Assembly: GCA_052143535.1 (NCBI GenBank)
Contig: JBKQSS010000075.1
Location: 66,833-130,832, forward strand
DNA from: JADGRA01 sp052143535
Lineage (GTDB): Bacteria > Myxococcota > Myxococcia > Myxococcales > Myxococcaceae
Direction of reading: 5' to 3'
DNA: 64,000 bases
Below are positions 51,445 to 61,039 of this stretch, piece after piece (position 1 is the stretch's first letter; each line of letters starts with the position of its first letter). The notes under the pieces are model-generated. The model was not told where the DNA came from and searched no databases. It saw nothing but the letters and a program-made list of their open reading frames with translations. The translations under genes were made by a program, and so were the position numbers.

Positions 51445-51950
51445 GGGTCGGCCTCCTCCGGTGGCTTCGGCCTAAGCGGAGGCTTTTCGTCGATGCCTCG
51501 AGGGTTGGGGTGCCTCGCCACCCGCAACCGGGCGCTCAAAGAGCAACGGGAGAGGATGCCGGTGGATACGCCAACTTCAAATGGGCGATGGCGGCGTCGC
51601 GCGGGCAGGCGAGACGACCATCATCGTCGGACCCGCGGTCGTCACCGACACGCTGGCGTTGCGGTGCGGCTCTCAGAGTCCATCACCCCGACGACGTCCA
51701 GTGACGCCACCCGTTGCCCCGTCTGTGTCGACACCGGCTGAGGTAACCTTGCCCCCTGATTGGCCTCCCGTTGGCGGTCTGGCGAGCGGCCAAGTTCGAG
51801 CGCGGCGAACAAAGCGTTCTAAACGGTGGGAAATTGTCCGCTACGATGTTGAGACTTTGTCGCGTGCGGTACCACGGGCAGCCCGGGTTATCGCGTTGCG
51901 ACAATATGACGCAGCAGGCACTCGAAGCGCAGCGAGTATGAGGGCGGACC
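51445..51950. other. Intergenic stretch after the CHAT gene
   Basis: About 500 bp between the CHAT gene and the next lipoprotein. Contains the terminator at 51451-51487. The remaining sequence has only low-complexity frames on both strands; one plus-strand frame (51581-52069) overlaps the next gene and lacks an SD. No gene is supported. Confidence 0.4.
51451..51487 (+). terminator. Terminator of the CHAT protease gene
   Basis: GCCTCC and GGAGGC pair around an imperfect inner hairpin (TGGC-TTC-GGCC) and are followed by TTTT. It begins seven bases after the stop. Confidence 0.6.
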
Positions 51951-52640
51951 ATGACCGATCGCCTGGCTGGCTGCTTCGTTCTTCTAGGTGTTCTCTTGGT
52001 CAGCGTGGCCTGCCCGAGTTCGACTCAAACTGGGCCATCCGGAGGCTTCGCCGCCGGGTCCAGCAATGACCATTGTGTCGCTTCCGTTTACCTTGATGCG
52101 GGAAACGTCCTTCAAGCTGACGCGGGTCAGTACATTGACGACAGTGGGAACGTCGTCCAGTTGACCGGCGTCTGTGACATGGGTCCAACGGACAGTGGTA
52201 GCACCGAGCCCGCGGAGTACGGCGATACGAATTTCGGGACCGAGGCGGCCGACGACGACTGCAAATACAATGTGAGTGTCTCCGTCACGCCCGTCTACGA
52301 GAACAGCAACGCCACCTTCACCGTAATAGCGACTAACCGTTGGGATGGAGGGCCGGTTGCCGGCGCCTATGCATACGCTGAAGTATTTCTCTGCGAGGGA
52401 CCTCAACCGACGAACTCTGCATGTCCCTCGGTGCACCCTTCTCCCAACGTCCCTGGGATGCCGCAATCGTCCATCGAGAACCCGCCTGGCACGTACGCCA
52501 TCGGGCCCGTGCAATTTGACGCCCCCGGGAATGCGGACGCTGGATATTGGACGGTCCGCTTTCACTTCTACGACCATTGTGACGACGACGTCCCGGAAGC
52601 TGACCACGGGCACGTCGCGTTCTACCTGGACGTTCCCTGA
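51951..52640 (+). CDS. Lipoprotein of unknown function, Asp/Cys-containing
   Basis: 229 residues. Lipobox LLVSVAC; the mature part contains a Cys-Val pair region (NDHCVASVYLDAGNVLQADA), LTGVCDMGPTDSGSTEPAEY, DDDCKYNVSVSVTPVYENSN and a C-terminal Ig-like segment GYWTVRFHFYDHCDDDVPEA with H-x-H-V-A. Six cysteines and many acidic residues suggest a disulfide-stabilised, possibly cation-binding surface protein. No family recognised. Its position beside the next lipoprotein on the same strand may indicate a common envelope role. Confidence 0.75.
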   Translation: MTDRLAGCFVLLGVLLVSVACPSSTQTGPSGGFAAGSSNDHCVASVYLDAGNVLQADAGQYIDDSGNVVQLTGVCDMGPTDSGSTEPAEYGDTNFGTEAADDDCKYNVSVSVTPVYENSNATFTVIATNRWDGGPVAGAYAYAEVFLCEGPQPTNSACPSVHPSPNVPGMPQSSIENPPGTYAIGPVQFDAPGNADAGYWTVRFHFYDHCDDDVPEADHGHVAFYLDVP

Positions 52641-52819
52641 CGCCAAAGCCCCCTTGCCAATTGGCAGCAGCCAAGCGGCATAGCTTCAGTAGGTTGATAA
52701 TGTATCGCTTAGGCCCATTCTTACGCTTCTATGTGAGGGAAGTGCTCTCGGCCTTGCTCGCCGGCAGGAGCCCGGACTTCATTGCGGCGAAGAGTCTCGG
52801 CTGTCCGGGCTTCCTAAAT

Positions 52820-53170
52820 ATGCGCCTTCTGCTCTCACTCACCTTGGTCGCCCTCGCGGTCGTCGGCTGCGGTAATCCCGCTGCGCAGTGCCTCAACGAC
52901 CTCCCCGCGTCGTGTCCAAATCCCATTCCGAGCTACGCAAGCTCGGTGAGCGGCATCATCAACCAGACATGCGTCATTGGCTGCCATAGTGCCACGGGGA
53001 CTGCTCCCGATCGACCCCTCAATACCTACGCAGACGTATACGAGCAGCGCTCGCCGGTCTTGACCCAAGCGTACTCTTGCCAAATGCCACCGGACGGCTC
53101 CCCCCCACTGACCCCTACGCAGAGAACGCAGCTTTTCGGCTGGCTGGTCTGTGGCGCTCCAAACAATTGA
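52820..53170 (+). CDS. Small lipoprotein with a CX3CH motif
   Basis: 116 residues, ATG 52820. Lipobox ALAVVGC, then CLNDLPASCPNPIPSYASSV and the motif TCVIGCHSATGTAPDRPLNT. C-x-x-x-C-H is a non-standard haem c attachment site (the usual is C-x-x-C-H); MPPDGSPPLTPTQRTQLFGW later supplies a candidate distal Met ligand in the M-P-x-x-x pattern seen in diheme cytochrome-like lipoproteins. Small electron-transfer or non-haem role, not decided. No SD is visible; in-frame ATG 52700 would add forty residues of uncertain composition. Confidence 0.65.
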   Translation: MRLLLSLTLVALAVVGCGNPAAQCLNDLPASCPNPIPSYASSVSGIINQTCVIGCHSATGTAPDRPLNTYADVYEQRSPVLTQAYSCQMPPDGSPPLTPTQRTQLFGWLVCGAPNN

Positions 53171-53277
53171 GGTTTCCCCGCTAGGGAGTTCACCGCATCG
53201 GTCATCCTTTAAGCGGGCATTCAGTGGTAAGCGAGCTCGCTGCAGGCCCATCTCTCCCGGGGGTGAGCTCGGTCCTC

Positions 53278-54337
53278 TAGTACTCGAGCACCGTCCGGAT
53301 CGACGTTCCGGCGTGCATTAGGTCGAATGCTTCGTTGATTCGTTCCAGAGTGAGCTTGTGGGTGATGAGCCGGTCGATCTCGATCTTCCGGTCCATGTAC
53401 CAGTCGACGATACGGGGAACGTCGCTGCGGCCTCGCGCCCCGCCGAACGCCGTATCCCGCCCGTCCGGTGACCAGCTGAAAGGGGCGGGTGGCAATTTCC
53501 TGCCCCGCTCCGGCGACGCCGGTGATCACGCTCACCCCCGAGCCGCGGTGGCAACACTCCAGCCCCTGGCGCATCAGCTTCACGTGGCCCACGCACTCGA
53601 AGCTGTAGTCCGCCCCCCCGCTGGTCAGCTCGACAAGGTGGGCCACCAGATCGCCCTGAACGCTGGCCGGGTTGCGAAGTCGGTGAGTCCGAAGGCCTTG
53701 CCCAGCACCTCCCGCGCCCGATTTAACCTGCACCACGTTGAGCCCGATTCCCCCAGCCCGAACACCACCACCCGCGCCCCGCGTTCCACCTTGGCGGTGA
53801 AGATGACTGCCCCCAGTCCGGTGGTGACCCGCAGCCGACGTAGTAGATCTTGTCGAAGGGAGCGTCGGTGCGTACCTTGGCTACCGTTATTTCCGGAAGC
53901 ACCGTGTGGTTGGCGAAGGTGGAGCAGCCCATGTAGTGAAACAGCGGCTTGCTCTTGAGCGAGAAGCGGCTCGTCCCGTCGGGCATCAAGCCCTTGCCCT
54001 GGGTGGCGCGGATGGCGGTGCAGAGGGTGGTCTTCCCGTTGAGGCAGGAGGGACACCGCCGGCATTCTGGGGTGTAGAGCGGGATGACGCGGTCGCCCTC
54101 CTTTACCGAGGTCACGCCCGCGCCCACCTCGCGGACGATGCCCGCCCTTTCGTGCTCGAAGATGACAGGGAAGAGTCCCTCCGGATCCGCGCCCGAGCGG
54201 GTGAACTCGTCGGTGTGACAGACGCCCGTCGCCTTCAGCTCCACCAGGACCTCGCCGGGCCGCGGGCCGGGAAGCTCCACCTCCTCGATGACCGGGGGCT
54301 TCCCCACCTCGAAGGGAACGGCGGCGCGGGTCTTCAT
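53278..54337 (-). pseudogene. Class III alcohol / S-(hydroxymethyl)glutathione dehydrogenase, frameshifted and deleted
   Basis: The intact first part from ATG 54337 reads RAAVPFEVGKPPVIEEVELP, KATGVCHTDEFTRSGADPEG with the first zinc Cys, HERAGIVREVGAGVTSVKEG, and TTLCTAIRATQGKGLMPDGT. It then breaks near 53830, continues in another frame as VTTGLGAVIFTAKVERGARV then VVFGLGES, skips about 25 residues of the NAD-binding fold to AREVLGKAFGLTDF, and again changes frame (LTSGGADYSFECVGHVKLMR; later RGRSDVPRIVDWYMDRKIEI and NEAFDLMHAGTSIRTVLEY to the stop at 53278). At least three indels make it non-functional. Glutathione-dependent formaldehyde oxidation would have been its role. Confidence 0.85.
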
Positions 54338-54617
54338 CCCGGTTGACCTCCATCGTGCGAGGTCCGCAACTGTATCGGCCGCGCCGACCCTTCGAAAAGG
54401 GTCCGTTCCAAACGATGGAAGTTGAAGCCATTCCCCGAGTGGGGTCATTTGCAACAGCGAGAGGAGGTCACCAGCTCTCCATTCATCCATCAGTCGACGG
54501 CGGGATCCGTCCCGCGGCGAAAGACTTCCAGGGAGGAACCCTGGTCTGCAAGTGTATGAAGGACCCGGTGTCTGCCTCGAGAAGGTGAGTCAGTTGAATC
54601 AACGCGGCCTCGCCCGA

Positions 54618-55850
54618 TCAGTGGCCGACGGCGCCGATAAGCTGGCCGTCGGCGATGTTCGCCGGGGGGTTTACGACTACACGTTCGCCGCCCTCAAGCC
54701 CGCCGACCAGCTCAATTTCAGCTCCGAAATCACGTCCCGGTTGAACGGCTACCAGATGCACGTGTGAGGTCGAGTCAATCACCGCAACGTGAATGCCTCG
54801 CGCATCCTGGAGCAGGGCACTCTCAGGAATGCGGACCGCCGCGTGAGCAATTGCGACCGGCATAGTGACCTCACCGTACATTCCGGCCAAAAGCGTGCCA
54901 GCGTCATTCGAGACGTCGATTTGCGTCCTCATCGTCCTCGTCACCGAGTCGAGCGCACCGGCGGTCCGCGTCACCCTGCCGCTGAAGAGCCGTCCCGGAA
55001 ACTGCCGCAGCGCGAGGGTGGCGTCCTGGCCAACCCGCAGCATCGGGGTGAACGGCTGGGGGACTTCGACGAACACGCGAATTGGATCCGTAGCGTCTAT
55101 TTCATAGAGTGCCGACGGCGTGGTACCCGGCGCCGCATTCACCACCGCGGTTGTTCCGGTCCCTGCATTCACCAGAGTCCCCACATCGACGAGCCGCTGG
55201 GTAATGATGCCGTCGAATGGAGCAACCACTCGCTTGAAACCCACTAGGACCTCGAGCTGCCGAACAAGTTCTCGCTGTGCCTGGATATCTGCCTTGGCCG
55301 CCTGCACGGTCGCTTCCTGCACCAATTCATTACTCCGTGCTTGGTCCTCGTCCTGTTGGGCAATGAGCTTTTCGGAAGCCAGAATGTGCATTCGTCTGAA
55401 GGTCAGGAGCGCATAGTCCCGGTTGGCGACAGCCTGAGCGAGGGCTGCGATGGTATGCTGGAGCGTCGCTCGGGCGCCGGCAAGCTGCTGGTCAAGGTCA
55501 GGCGTGTCCAGTTCGAGGAGTAAGTCTCCGGCACGAACCCGGTCTCCAATGTCGGCCACCCACCGGCGCACGTACCCGGTGGCGCGGGGATAGAGGAATG
55601 TCCGCTGGTTGGCGACAAGGGTTCCCGGCAAACTGAGGTCTCGTCCAGCGTCAACTGCCTCCGCCACCACCACCGAAAGCCGGAGAGCCTCCTGACCGAA
55701 CTGCGCCTCGGCCATTGCCTGGGAGCGCGCGTGCCGGCGGGGAAGATATCCGACCAGGAAGGCGACCAGGAGTGCTAGCAGCGCCCCACCCAGCATCAGA
55801 AGACCCTTGCCTCTGACGGGTGGTGATTGACTAGACGCCGTGTTGGTCAC
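54618..55850 (-). CDS. Second RND efflux periplasmic adaptor
   Basis: 410 residues from GTG 55850, which overlaps the permease C-terminus by twenty bases. A single anchor helix (LLMLGGALLALLVAFLVGYL) is followed by YPRATGYVRRWVADIGDRVR, LLLELDTPDLDQQLAGARAT, hairpin VANRDYALLTFRRMHILASE, RVVAPFDGIITQRLVDVGTL and PNAATxx-like strand ALLQDARGIHVAVIDSTSHV. The start is inferred from position; the long frame to 55919 is not needed. It pairs with the RND permease upstream. No outer-membrane factor nearby. Confidence 0.9.
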   Translation of the reverse strand: MTNTASSQSPPVRGKGLLMLGGALLALLVAFLVGYLPRRHARSQAMAEAQFGQEALRLSVVVAEAVDAGRDLSLPGTLVANQRTFLYPRATGYVRRWVADIGDRVRAGDLLLELDTPDLDQQLAGARATLQHTIAALAQAVANRDYALLTFRRMHILASEKLIAQQDEDQARSNELVQEATVQAAKADIQAQRELVRQLEVLVGFKRVVAPFDGIITQRLVDVGTLVNAGTGTTAVVNAAPGTTPSALYEIDATDPIRVFVEVPQPFTPMLRVGQDATLALRQFPGRLFSGRVTRTAGALDSVTRTMRTQIDVSNDAGTLLAGMYGEVTMPVAIAHAAVRIPESALLQDARGIHVAVIDSTSHVHLVAVQPGRDFGAEIELVGGLEGGERVVVNPPANIADGQLIGAVGH

Positions 55851-58800
55851 GAGCGCTCCCGTTGTTCTCACCGAGGACGAGCTCGGTCGCCCGCCGACGT
55901 CCAAGCTTGCTAAACACAACTGGCACGAAGAAGAGCGTGGACACTGTCGCTAACAGAAGGCCACCAATGACCGCGCGGCCGAGCGGCGCGTTCTGCTCGC
56001 CCCCGTCACCCAGGCCAAGCGACATCGGTAACATGCCTAGAATCATCGCTGTCGCGGTCATGATGACCGGGCGAAGCCTGGTACGTCCGGCTTCGAGCGC
56101 AGCTTGAGTCGTCTCGTCACCGGCGGCAAGCTGCTCGGTTGCGAACGTCACGACGAGGATGCTGTTCGCGCTGGCGACTCCGATGCTCATCAACGTCCCC
56201 ATGAGCGCAGGAATGCTCAGCGTTGACCCTGTCAGAAAGAGCCCCCACACGACTCCGGCGGCCGTACCAGGGAGTGCCATGAGGATGATGAAGGGCTCGA
56301 GCCAGCTCTGGAAATTCACTGCCAGCAGCAAGTAGACGAGCACGACCGCGAAGAGGATTCCCGTACCCAAACCGACGAATGACGCGTCCATGGCCTGGGA
56401 TTGGCCGGTGAGCAGGACCGTTGTTCCGCGAGGCAAAGTGTGGCGCAAGCGGTCAATCAGCTTCTGAACGGCGCGCGCGACTGATCCGAGGTCCGTCCCA
56501 GACACGTTGCTTTGCACATCGATGGACTGAGCAATGTTGTAGTGCGTGACGTTTGTCGGACCGACGACCGGGGTGACGGTCGCCACGTTCTCCAGAAGCT
56601 GCGCTGAAGGGGGACCAGAAGTGGCCGCGACCGGCGTAGCAGTGAGTGCGGAGATAGAGTCGACCCGGAACTGCGGCGTCTGCACGGCCACCGCATACTG
56701 GACGCGTGTCTTTGGATCCATCCAGTAGGCTGGGGCCGTCTGCCCGCTCGACGACAGAGATACCAGGACATCCGAGGCGATGCTGTCCATGCTCAGCCCC
56801 AGCTGTGTCGCCTGAGAGCGTTTCACGTCGAGAAACAATTCGGGTGTCTCGGGCACTTGGGCCAAGTGGACGTCCACCGCCCCGGGAATCCGGCTCATCT
56901 CTTGTGAAAGCTCTCGAGCAATGGCGAGGTTCGCCGGTTGATTTCCGGCCGGTCCGGTGATGCGGACGTCCAGAGGCGCCGAGAGGCCGAAGTTCAGCAC
57001 TTGCGTCGAGATGTCCGCTGGCAGGAAGAAGAACGTCGAGTTCGGGAACGTCTGGCGGAGTTCGCGACGGAGAGCCGCGACATAGCGTTCGGTAGGCGCG
57101 TGGTTCGCCTTCAGGGAGACCAGCATCTCTCCGTCCGCGCTGGAAATCATCGACGGGTCTCCGAGGACAAGGTTAATGCCGCTCACCGGTACACCGATGT
57201 CGTTGATCACCACGTCGATTTCATCGGCCGGGATAATCTTCCGGACTTGTGCCTCGACATCGGCGAAAAGTCGCTCGGTCTCCTCGATGCGGGTTCCTGA
57301 GGGCGCACGCACGTGGAGGCGGAACTCACCGGCGTCGACGCCCGGAAAGAAATCGGTGCCCAGCAGCGGAACCAGACCGAGCGACGCGGTGACGAATAGG
57401 AGAAACCCAGCCAGGAAGATTCTGCGGTGGTGGATGGCAGCTTCTAGGCCCCGCGCGTAAACAACCCTTAGGTTCTCAAAGCCTCTCTCGATGCTTTTGT
57501 GGAGCCACCCGATGGGCCCGGGTGCGTTTGTTCCACCGGGTGGTTCTCTGCCCAGCAGGTAGTGCTCCAGGGTGGGAACCAGCGTGCGCGAGAGGAAATA
57601 CGACGTGAGCATGGCGAAGACGACGGCCAGGGCCAACGGGATAAACAGAAATTTTGCCACCCCGCTAATCAGGGTCACCGGAACGAAGACGATGCAGATG
57701 CACAACGTGGACACGAAGGCGGGGACTGCGATTTCAGCTGCGCCGTCGAGGATGGCCTTGACGACCGGCTTCCCCATGGCGTGCTGGCGTTGGAAGTTCT
57801 CCACTTCGACCGTCGCGTCGTCGACCAGAATGCCCACCGCGAGTGCCATCCCGCCCAAGGTCATGAGGTTGAGCGTTTGTCCCAGTCGGTCGAGTAGAAT
57901 CACGGAGACCAGCAGCGAGAGAGGGATGGAGATGAGGACGATGAGGGTGCTTCGCCAACTCCCGAGAAAGAGGAGCATCATCAGGCCGGTGAGCCCGGCG
58001 GCGATGATGGCTTCACGGAGCACGCCTTGGATCGCGCCTTTGACGAAGACGGACTGGTCGAACAACGGGTGGATCTCCAGCTGTGGAGGCAGCGTGGCCT
58101 GAACTGCGGGCAAAGTGGAACGGATACCGGAAACCACGTCGAGCGTGCTGGCTCCCTGAGATTTGAGGATGGGGAGCAGCGCGCCTCGTGTACCGTCGAT
58201 GGTGACCACGCTGGTCTGAGGGGCGAAGCCGTCGCGCACGTGAGCGACGTCGCGCAGGTAAACCATCGTCCCATTCACGTACTTGAGGGGCAGATCATTA
58301 AACCCGGCAGCACTCGGTGGGCTTCCGTTGAAGATGATGGGATACTCCTGGCGACCAATCTTGGCGGTCCCGCTCGGCAAGACGACGTTTTGCTGAGCGA
58401 GTAAGCTCGACACTCCTGATGGAGAGAGACCCCAGGCAAAGAGCTTCTGCGGATCGAGGTCAACCACGATTTCGCGGTACTTGCCGCCGACCGGCAGCGG
58501 CATCTGTGCTCCCCGAACGGTGACCAATCCAGGGCGTAGGAAATTCGTCCCAAGGTCGAGGATTTGTTGCTCGTTGAGGGTCGCGCTCGAAAGGCCCAGC
58601 TGCAAGATCGGTACATTCGAGGCGCTGTACTGGATGATGAGGGGAGGCGTGGCGCCGGGCGGCAGTTGCTTGAGGATTGGCTCCGAGATGGCGCCCACCT
58701 GCGCCACAGCGTCCGCCATCGAGACGCCCTCCTGCATAAAGACCTTGACCACGCCCACTCCAGCAAGCGTCTGGCTCTCGATGTGTTCGATGCCACTGAC

Positions 58801-59022
58801 CGTCGTGGTCGCGGCGCGCTCAAACATCGAAGTGATGCGCCCTTCCATCTCCTCGGGAGGAAGGCCCGTGTAGCTCCAGACGGCCGCGACGACCGGAATG
58901 TCAATCTCGGGATAAATGTCTGTTGGCATCCGTCGGATGGTGACGATGCCCATCAGCACGATCAGCATCGCCAGCACCACGAAGGTGTAGGGGCGCCGAA
59001 GCGCAAGACGAACAATCCACAT
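55831..59022 (-). CDS. Second RND efflux permease
   Basis: 1063 residues. N-terminus MWIVRLALRRPYTFVVLAML; porter domain SQTLAGVGVVKVFMQEGVSM and IVVDLDPQKLFAWGLSPSGV; TM4 acidic pair in AVGILVDDATVEVENFQRQH; second half LVYLLLAVNFQSWLEPFIIL, VASANSILVVTFATEQLAAG and LRPVIMTATAMILGMLPMSL. The sequence is closer to the broad AcrB-like/CzcA-like bacterial family with short loops than to the first pump. An operon with the adaptor at 54618. GATC frequency here is normal, unlike in the first RND pump, so this copy may be acquired. Confidence 0.95.
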   Translation of the reverse strand: MWIVRLALRRPYTFVVLAMLIVLMGIVTIRRMPTDIYPEIDIPVVAAVWSYTGLPPEEMEGRITSMFERAATTTVSGIEHIESQTLAGVGVVKVFMQEGVSMADAVAQVGAISEPILKQLPPGATPPLIIQYSASNVPILQLGLSSATLNEQQILDLGTNFLRPGLVTVRGAQMPLPVGGKYREIVVDLDPQKLFAWGLSPSGVSSLLAQQNVVLPSGTAKIGRQEYPIIFNGSPPSAAGFNDLPLKYVNGTMVYLRDVAHVRDGFAPQTSVVTIDGTRGALLPILKSQGASTLDVVSGIRSTLPAVQATLPPQLEIHPLFDQSVFVKGAIQGVLREAIIAAGLTGLMMLLFLGSWRSTLIVLISIPLSLLVSVILLDRLGQTLNLMTLGGMALAVGILVDDATVEVENFQRQHAMGKPVVKAILDGAAEIAVPAFVSTLCICIVFVPVTLISGVAKFLFIPLALAVVFAMLTSYFLSRTLVPTLEHYLLGREPPGGTNAPGPIGWLHKSIERGFENLRVVYARGLEAAIHHRRIFLAGFLLFVTASLGLVPLLGTDFFPGVDAGEFRLHVRAPSGTRIEETERLFADVEAQVRKIIPADEIDVVINDIGVPVSGINLVLGDPSMISSADGEMLVSLKANHAPTERYVAALRRELRQTFPNSTFFFLPADISTQVLNFGLSAPLDVRITGPAGNQPANLAIARELSQEMSRIPGAVDVHLAQVPETPELFLDVKRSQATQLGLSMDSIASDVLVSLSSSGQTAPAYWMDPKTRVQYAVAVQTPQFRVDSISALTATPVAATSGPPSAQLLENVATVTPVVGPTNVTHYNIAQSIDVQSNVSGTDLGSVARAVQKLIDRLRHTLPRGTTVLLTGQSQAMDASFVGLGTGILFAVVLVYLLLAVNFQSWLEPFIILMALPGTAAGVVWGLFLTGSTLSIPALMGTLMSIGVASANSILVVTFATEQLAAGDETTQAALEAGRTRLRPVIMTATAMILGMLPMSLGLGDGGEQNAPLGRAVIGGLLLATVSTLFFVPVVFSKLGRRRATELVLGENNGSARDQHGV

Positions 59023-59954
59023 GGGGCGACCCCCATTCGGCGCCGACTGCCCGCGTTGCCGCCGCGGCTCGGGTTTTGATCCGTCTAGCTGTCAAAACTG
59101 CGCGTTGTTGTCGCCTGGTAGGCTACCCGGCCGAGACGGGCTGTGCCAGCGGACGAGGCCGCTAGGAGCTCAACGTCAGGCCATGGAACGTTTCGAGTTC
59201 GCCCTGAGACGCTGACCACCGGTGCAGGTCCCCAGCTAGGCCGCCGATCGTGCCCGGTGGTCCGCTTGTGAGGTCAACTTGCGGGTGACATCGCCCGCCT
59301 CTCAGAGCTTGACGTCCCTTGGCAGAGGCGAGGTCGGACTGGGGAGCTCCAGGCCCGTGCGCCACTGGGTCTCCCCTCTAGAGCTGGAAGGCCTGGCGGA
59401 AGTGCGTTTGTACAGAGCACAGGCCTCGAGCTCTCGACGTCGGACCTCAACGAGTCCAGGGGAAACGACACTGCTACTCCGTCCAGTTGCGGTCGAGGTC
59501 GGATCAGGTCGGTACTTCGGAAACCAAGACCTGACGCTGACGGCGTGAGCTGTCGCGCTTAGTTGGCCGCTGCACCCGGAGTCACGAGTCGCGCGATCGA
59601 CACGGGAGCGATGGAGAAACTGATGACCCGCGAGAAACCGCCAGCTTCATGTGAACATCCTTCCAACCAAGCCGAGACGCCGGTCCACCCGGAATGCGCT
59701 TCCTCTACCCCCGAGGGCTTGACGCGGCGCTCCTTCATCAGCCAGCTGGGGCGCGGCAGGTCTCGCCGCAACTGCCGGTCCCATGCTGCCAGCGTACGCA
59801 CGGGGAGCGCCCCTTCCCGTCGCCTTGCGGCTTTCGTCGACACAAGACGCGATCGCCCGCTCACGGGCACGGTACTGACTCAAAAACCAAGGGTCGGCAG
59901 TCTGAGTGAGGGAACGCGCAGCCTTGGCATTTCAAAACCGAAGGGACACATTCT
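59023..59954. other. Long intergenic stretch without a supported gene
   Basis: About 930 bp between divergent genes (RND permease and an NAD dehydrogenase). Frames on both strands are present, the longest plus-strand one at 59563-59958 containing TRRSFISQLGRG, a Tat-like motif, but with no SD and low-complexity flanks. It may carry debris of lost genes. Promoters of both neighbours must lie here. GATC is frequent (five or more copies). Confidence 0.4.
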
Positions 59955-60860
59955 ATGAAAGCTCTCGCCCCAAATCGCGTGGAAGCCGGCTTCATTGGTC
60001 TGGGTCATATGGGGAATCCAATCGCAAGACGCCTTATCGCTCACGGCTACCACGTGACAGTCTACGACATGGACTTTGCAAAAACGCAGGCCCTGGCTCA
60101 ACAGGGCGCAGCAGTTGCGAAGAACGTGATTCAGCTGGCACGCTCCTGCAACGTGGTTTTCTCCTCGTTGACCACCGATGAAGTAGTTCGCGGCGTGTAT
60201 ACCGGGCCCGAGGGAGTTTTCGCCGCGGCCTTGTCAGGAACGGTCGTTCTAGAGATGAGCACGATCTCGCCAGAGAGCTCGCGCGAACTGCATCGCCTTG
60301 GTCAGCAGAAGGGAATTGAGCTGTTGGACGTCGCTGTCTCAGGTAGCACTCCTGCCGCTGAGCAAGGCACGCTGACCCTGTTAGTGGGTGGCAACCAAGA
60401 ACTATTCGATGCTGCTGAGCCGATATTCCAGGCGGTTGCGAAACAATACTTTTTGCTTGGCGGCCCTGGTTCAGGAACATCCATGAAACTCGTTGTCAAC
60501 ACGCTGTTGGGTGTAGAAATGCAGGCGATTGGTGAGGCGGTTGTTCTTGGGGAGAAAAGCGGCCTTGATCGCGGGCGATTACTCGAGGTCCTGTCCAAGA
60601 CCGCCGTGATCGCCCCGGCGCATGTGGGAAAGCTCCCAAGACTAGCGACCAATGATTACAGTCCCCAGTTCCCGCTACGCTTGATGCATAAGGATTTTCA
60701 GTTGATTCTCGAGGCGGCTGCGAAAGAGGGGCTTCGGCTCCCTACGGCAGAGGCGGCGTTTCGCGTTAACTCCGACGAATTGGCGCGAGGCGGTGAAGAA
60801 GACTTCTCGGCCGTTGTGCGGCGAATGGAAGAACTTGCAGGCATCCAGGCCGTTCATTGA
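59955..60860 (+). CDS. NAD-dependent 3-hydroxyisobutyrate / beta-hydroxyacid dehydrogenase
   Basis: 301 residues. N-terminal dinucleotide fold EAGFIGLGHMGNPIARRLIA, then VVFSSLTTDEVVRGVYTGPE and DVAVSGSTPAAEQGTLTLLV (substrate S-G-S block), and the catalytic Lys in GTSMKLVVNTLLGVEMQAIG. The C-terminal helical domain has FPLRLMHKDFQLILEAAAKE with the family K-D-x-x-L motif. It oxidises beta-hydroxyacids such as 3-hydroxyisobutyrate, glyoxylate-derived or tartronate compounds. SD GAAGGGACA before ATG 59955. It adjoins the IS630 element, which starts 84 bp downstream. Confidence 0.9.
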   Translation: MKALAPNRVEAGFIGLGHMGNPIARRLIAHGYHVTVYDMDFAKTQALAQQGAAVAKNVIQLARSCNVVFSSLTTDEVVRGVYTGPEGVFAAALSGTVVLEMSTISPESSRELHRLGQQKGIELLDVAVSGSTPAAEQGTLTLLVGGNQELFDAAEPIFQAVAKQYFLLGGPGSGTSMKLVVNTLLGVEMQAIGEAVVLGEKSGLDRGRLLEVLSKTAVIAPAHVGKLPRLATNDYSPQFPLRLMHKDFQLILEAAAKEGLRLPTAEAAFRVNSDELARGGEEDFSAVVRRMEELAGIQAVH

Positions 60861-61039
60861 CGACCAACCGCACAGTGCACTACCGAAGGTTCTGTCATCT
60901 GGCGGCTGCCGGCGTTCCAGATGAACCGAGCCATAGACGTGGTCTAAACAGGATCCGCCAGAGGCAGATCCACGGACTGGTTGACGAATGATTTCGGGAG
61001 GATCAATGTGGGGCGATCTCTCTTTTCTGGGAGGTCACT

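Noticed and set aside
59563..59958. Possible Tat-signal gene (TRRSFISQLGRG)
   Set aside because: No SD, no hydrophobic h-region of the right length after the RR, and low-complexity flanks.
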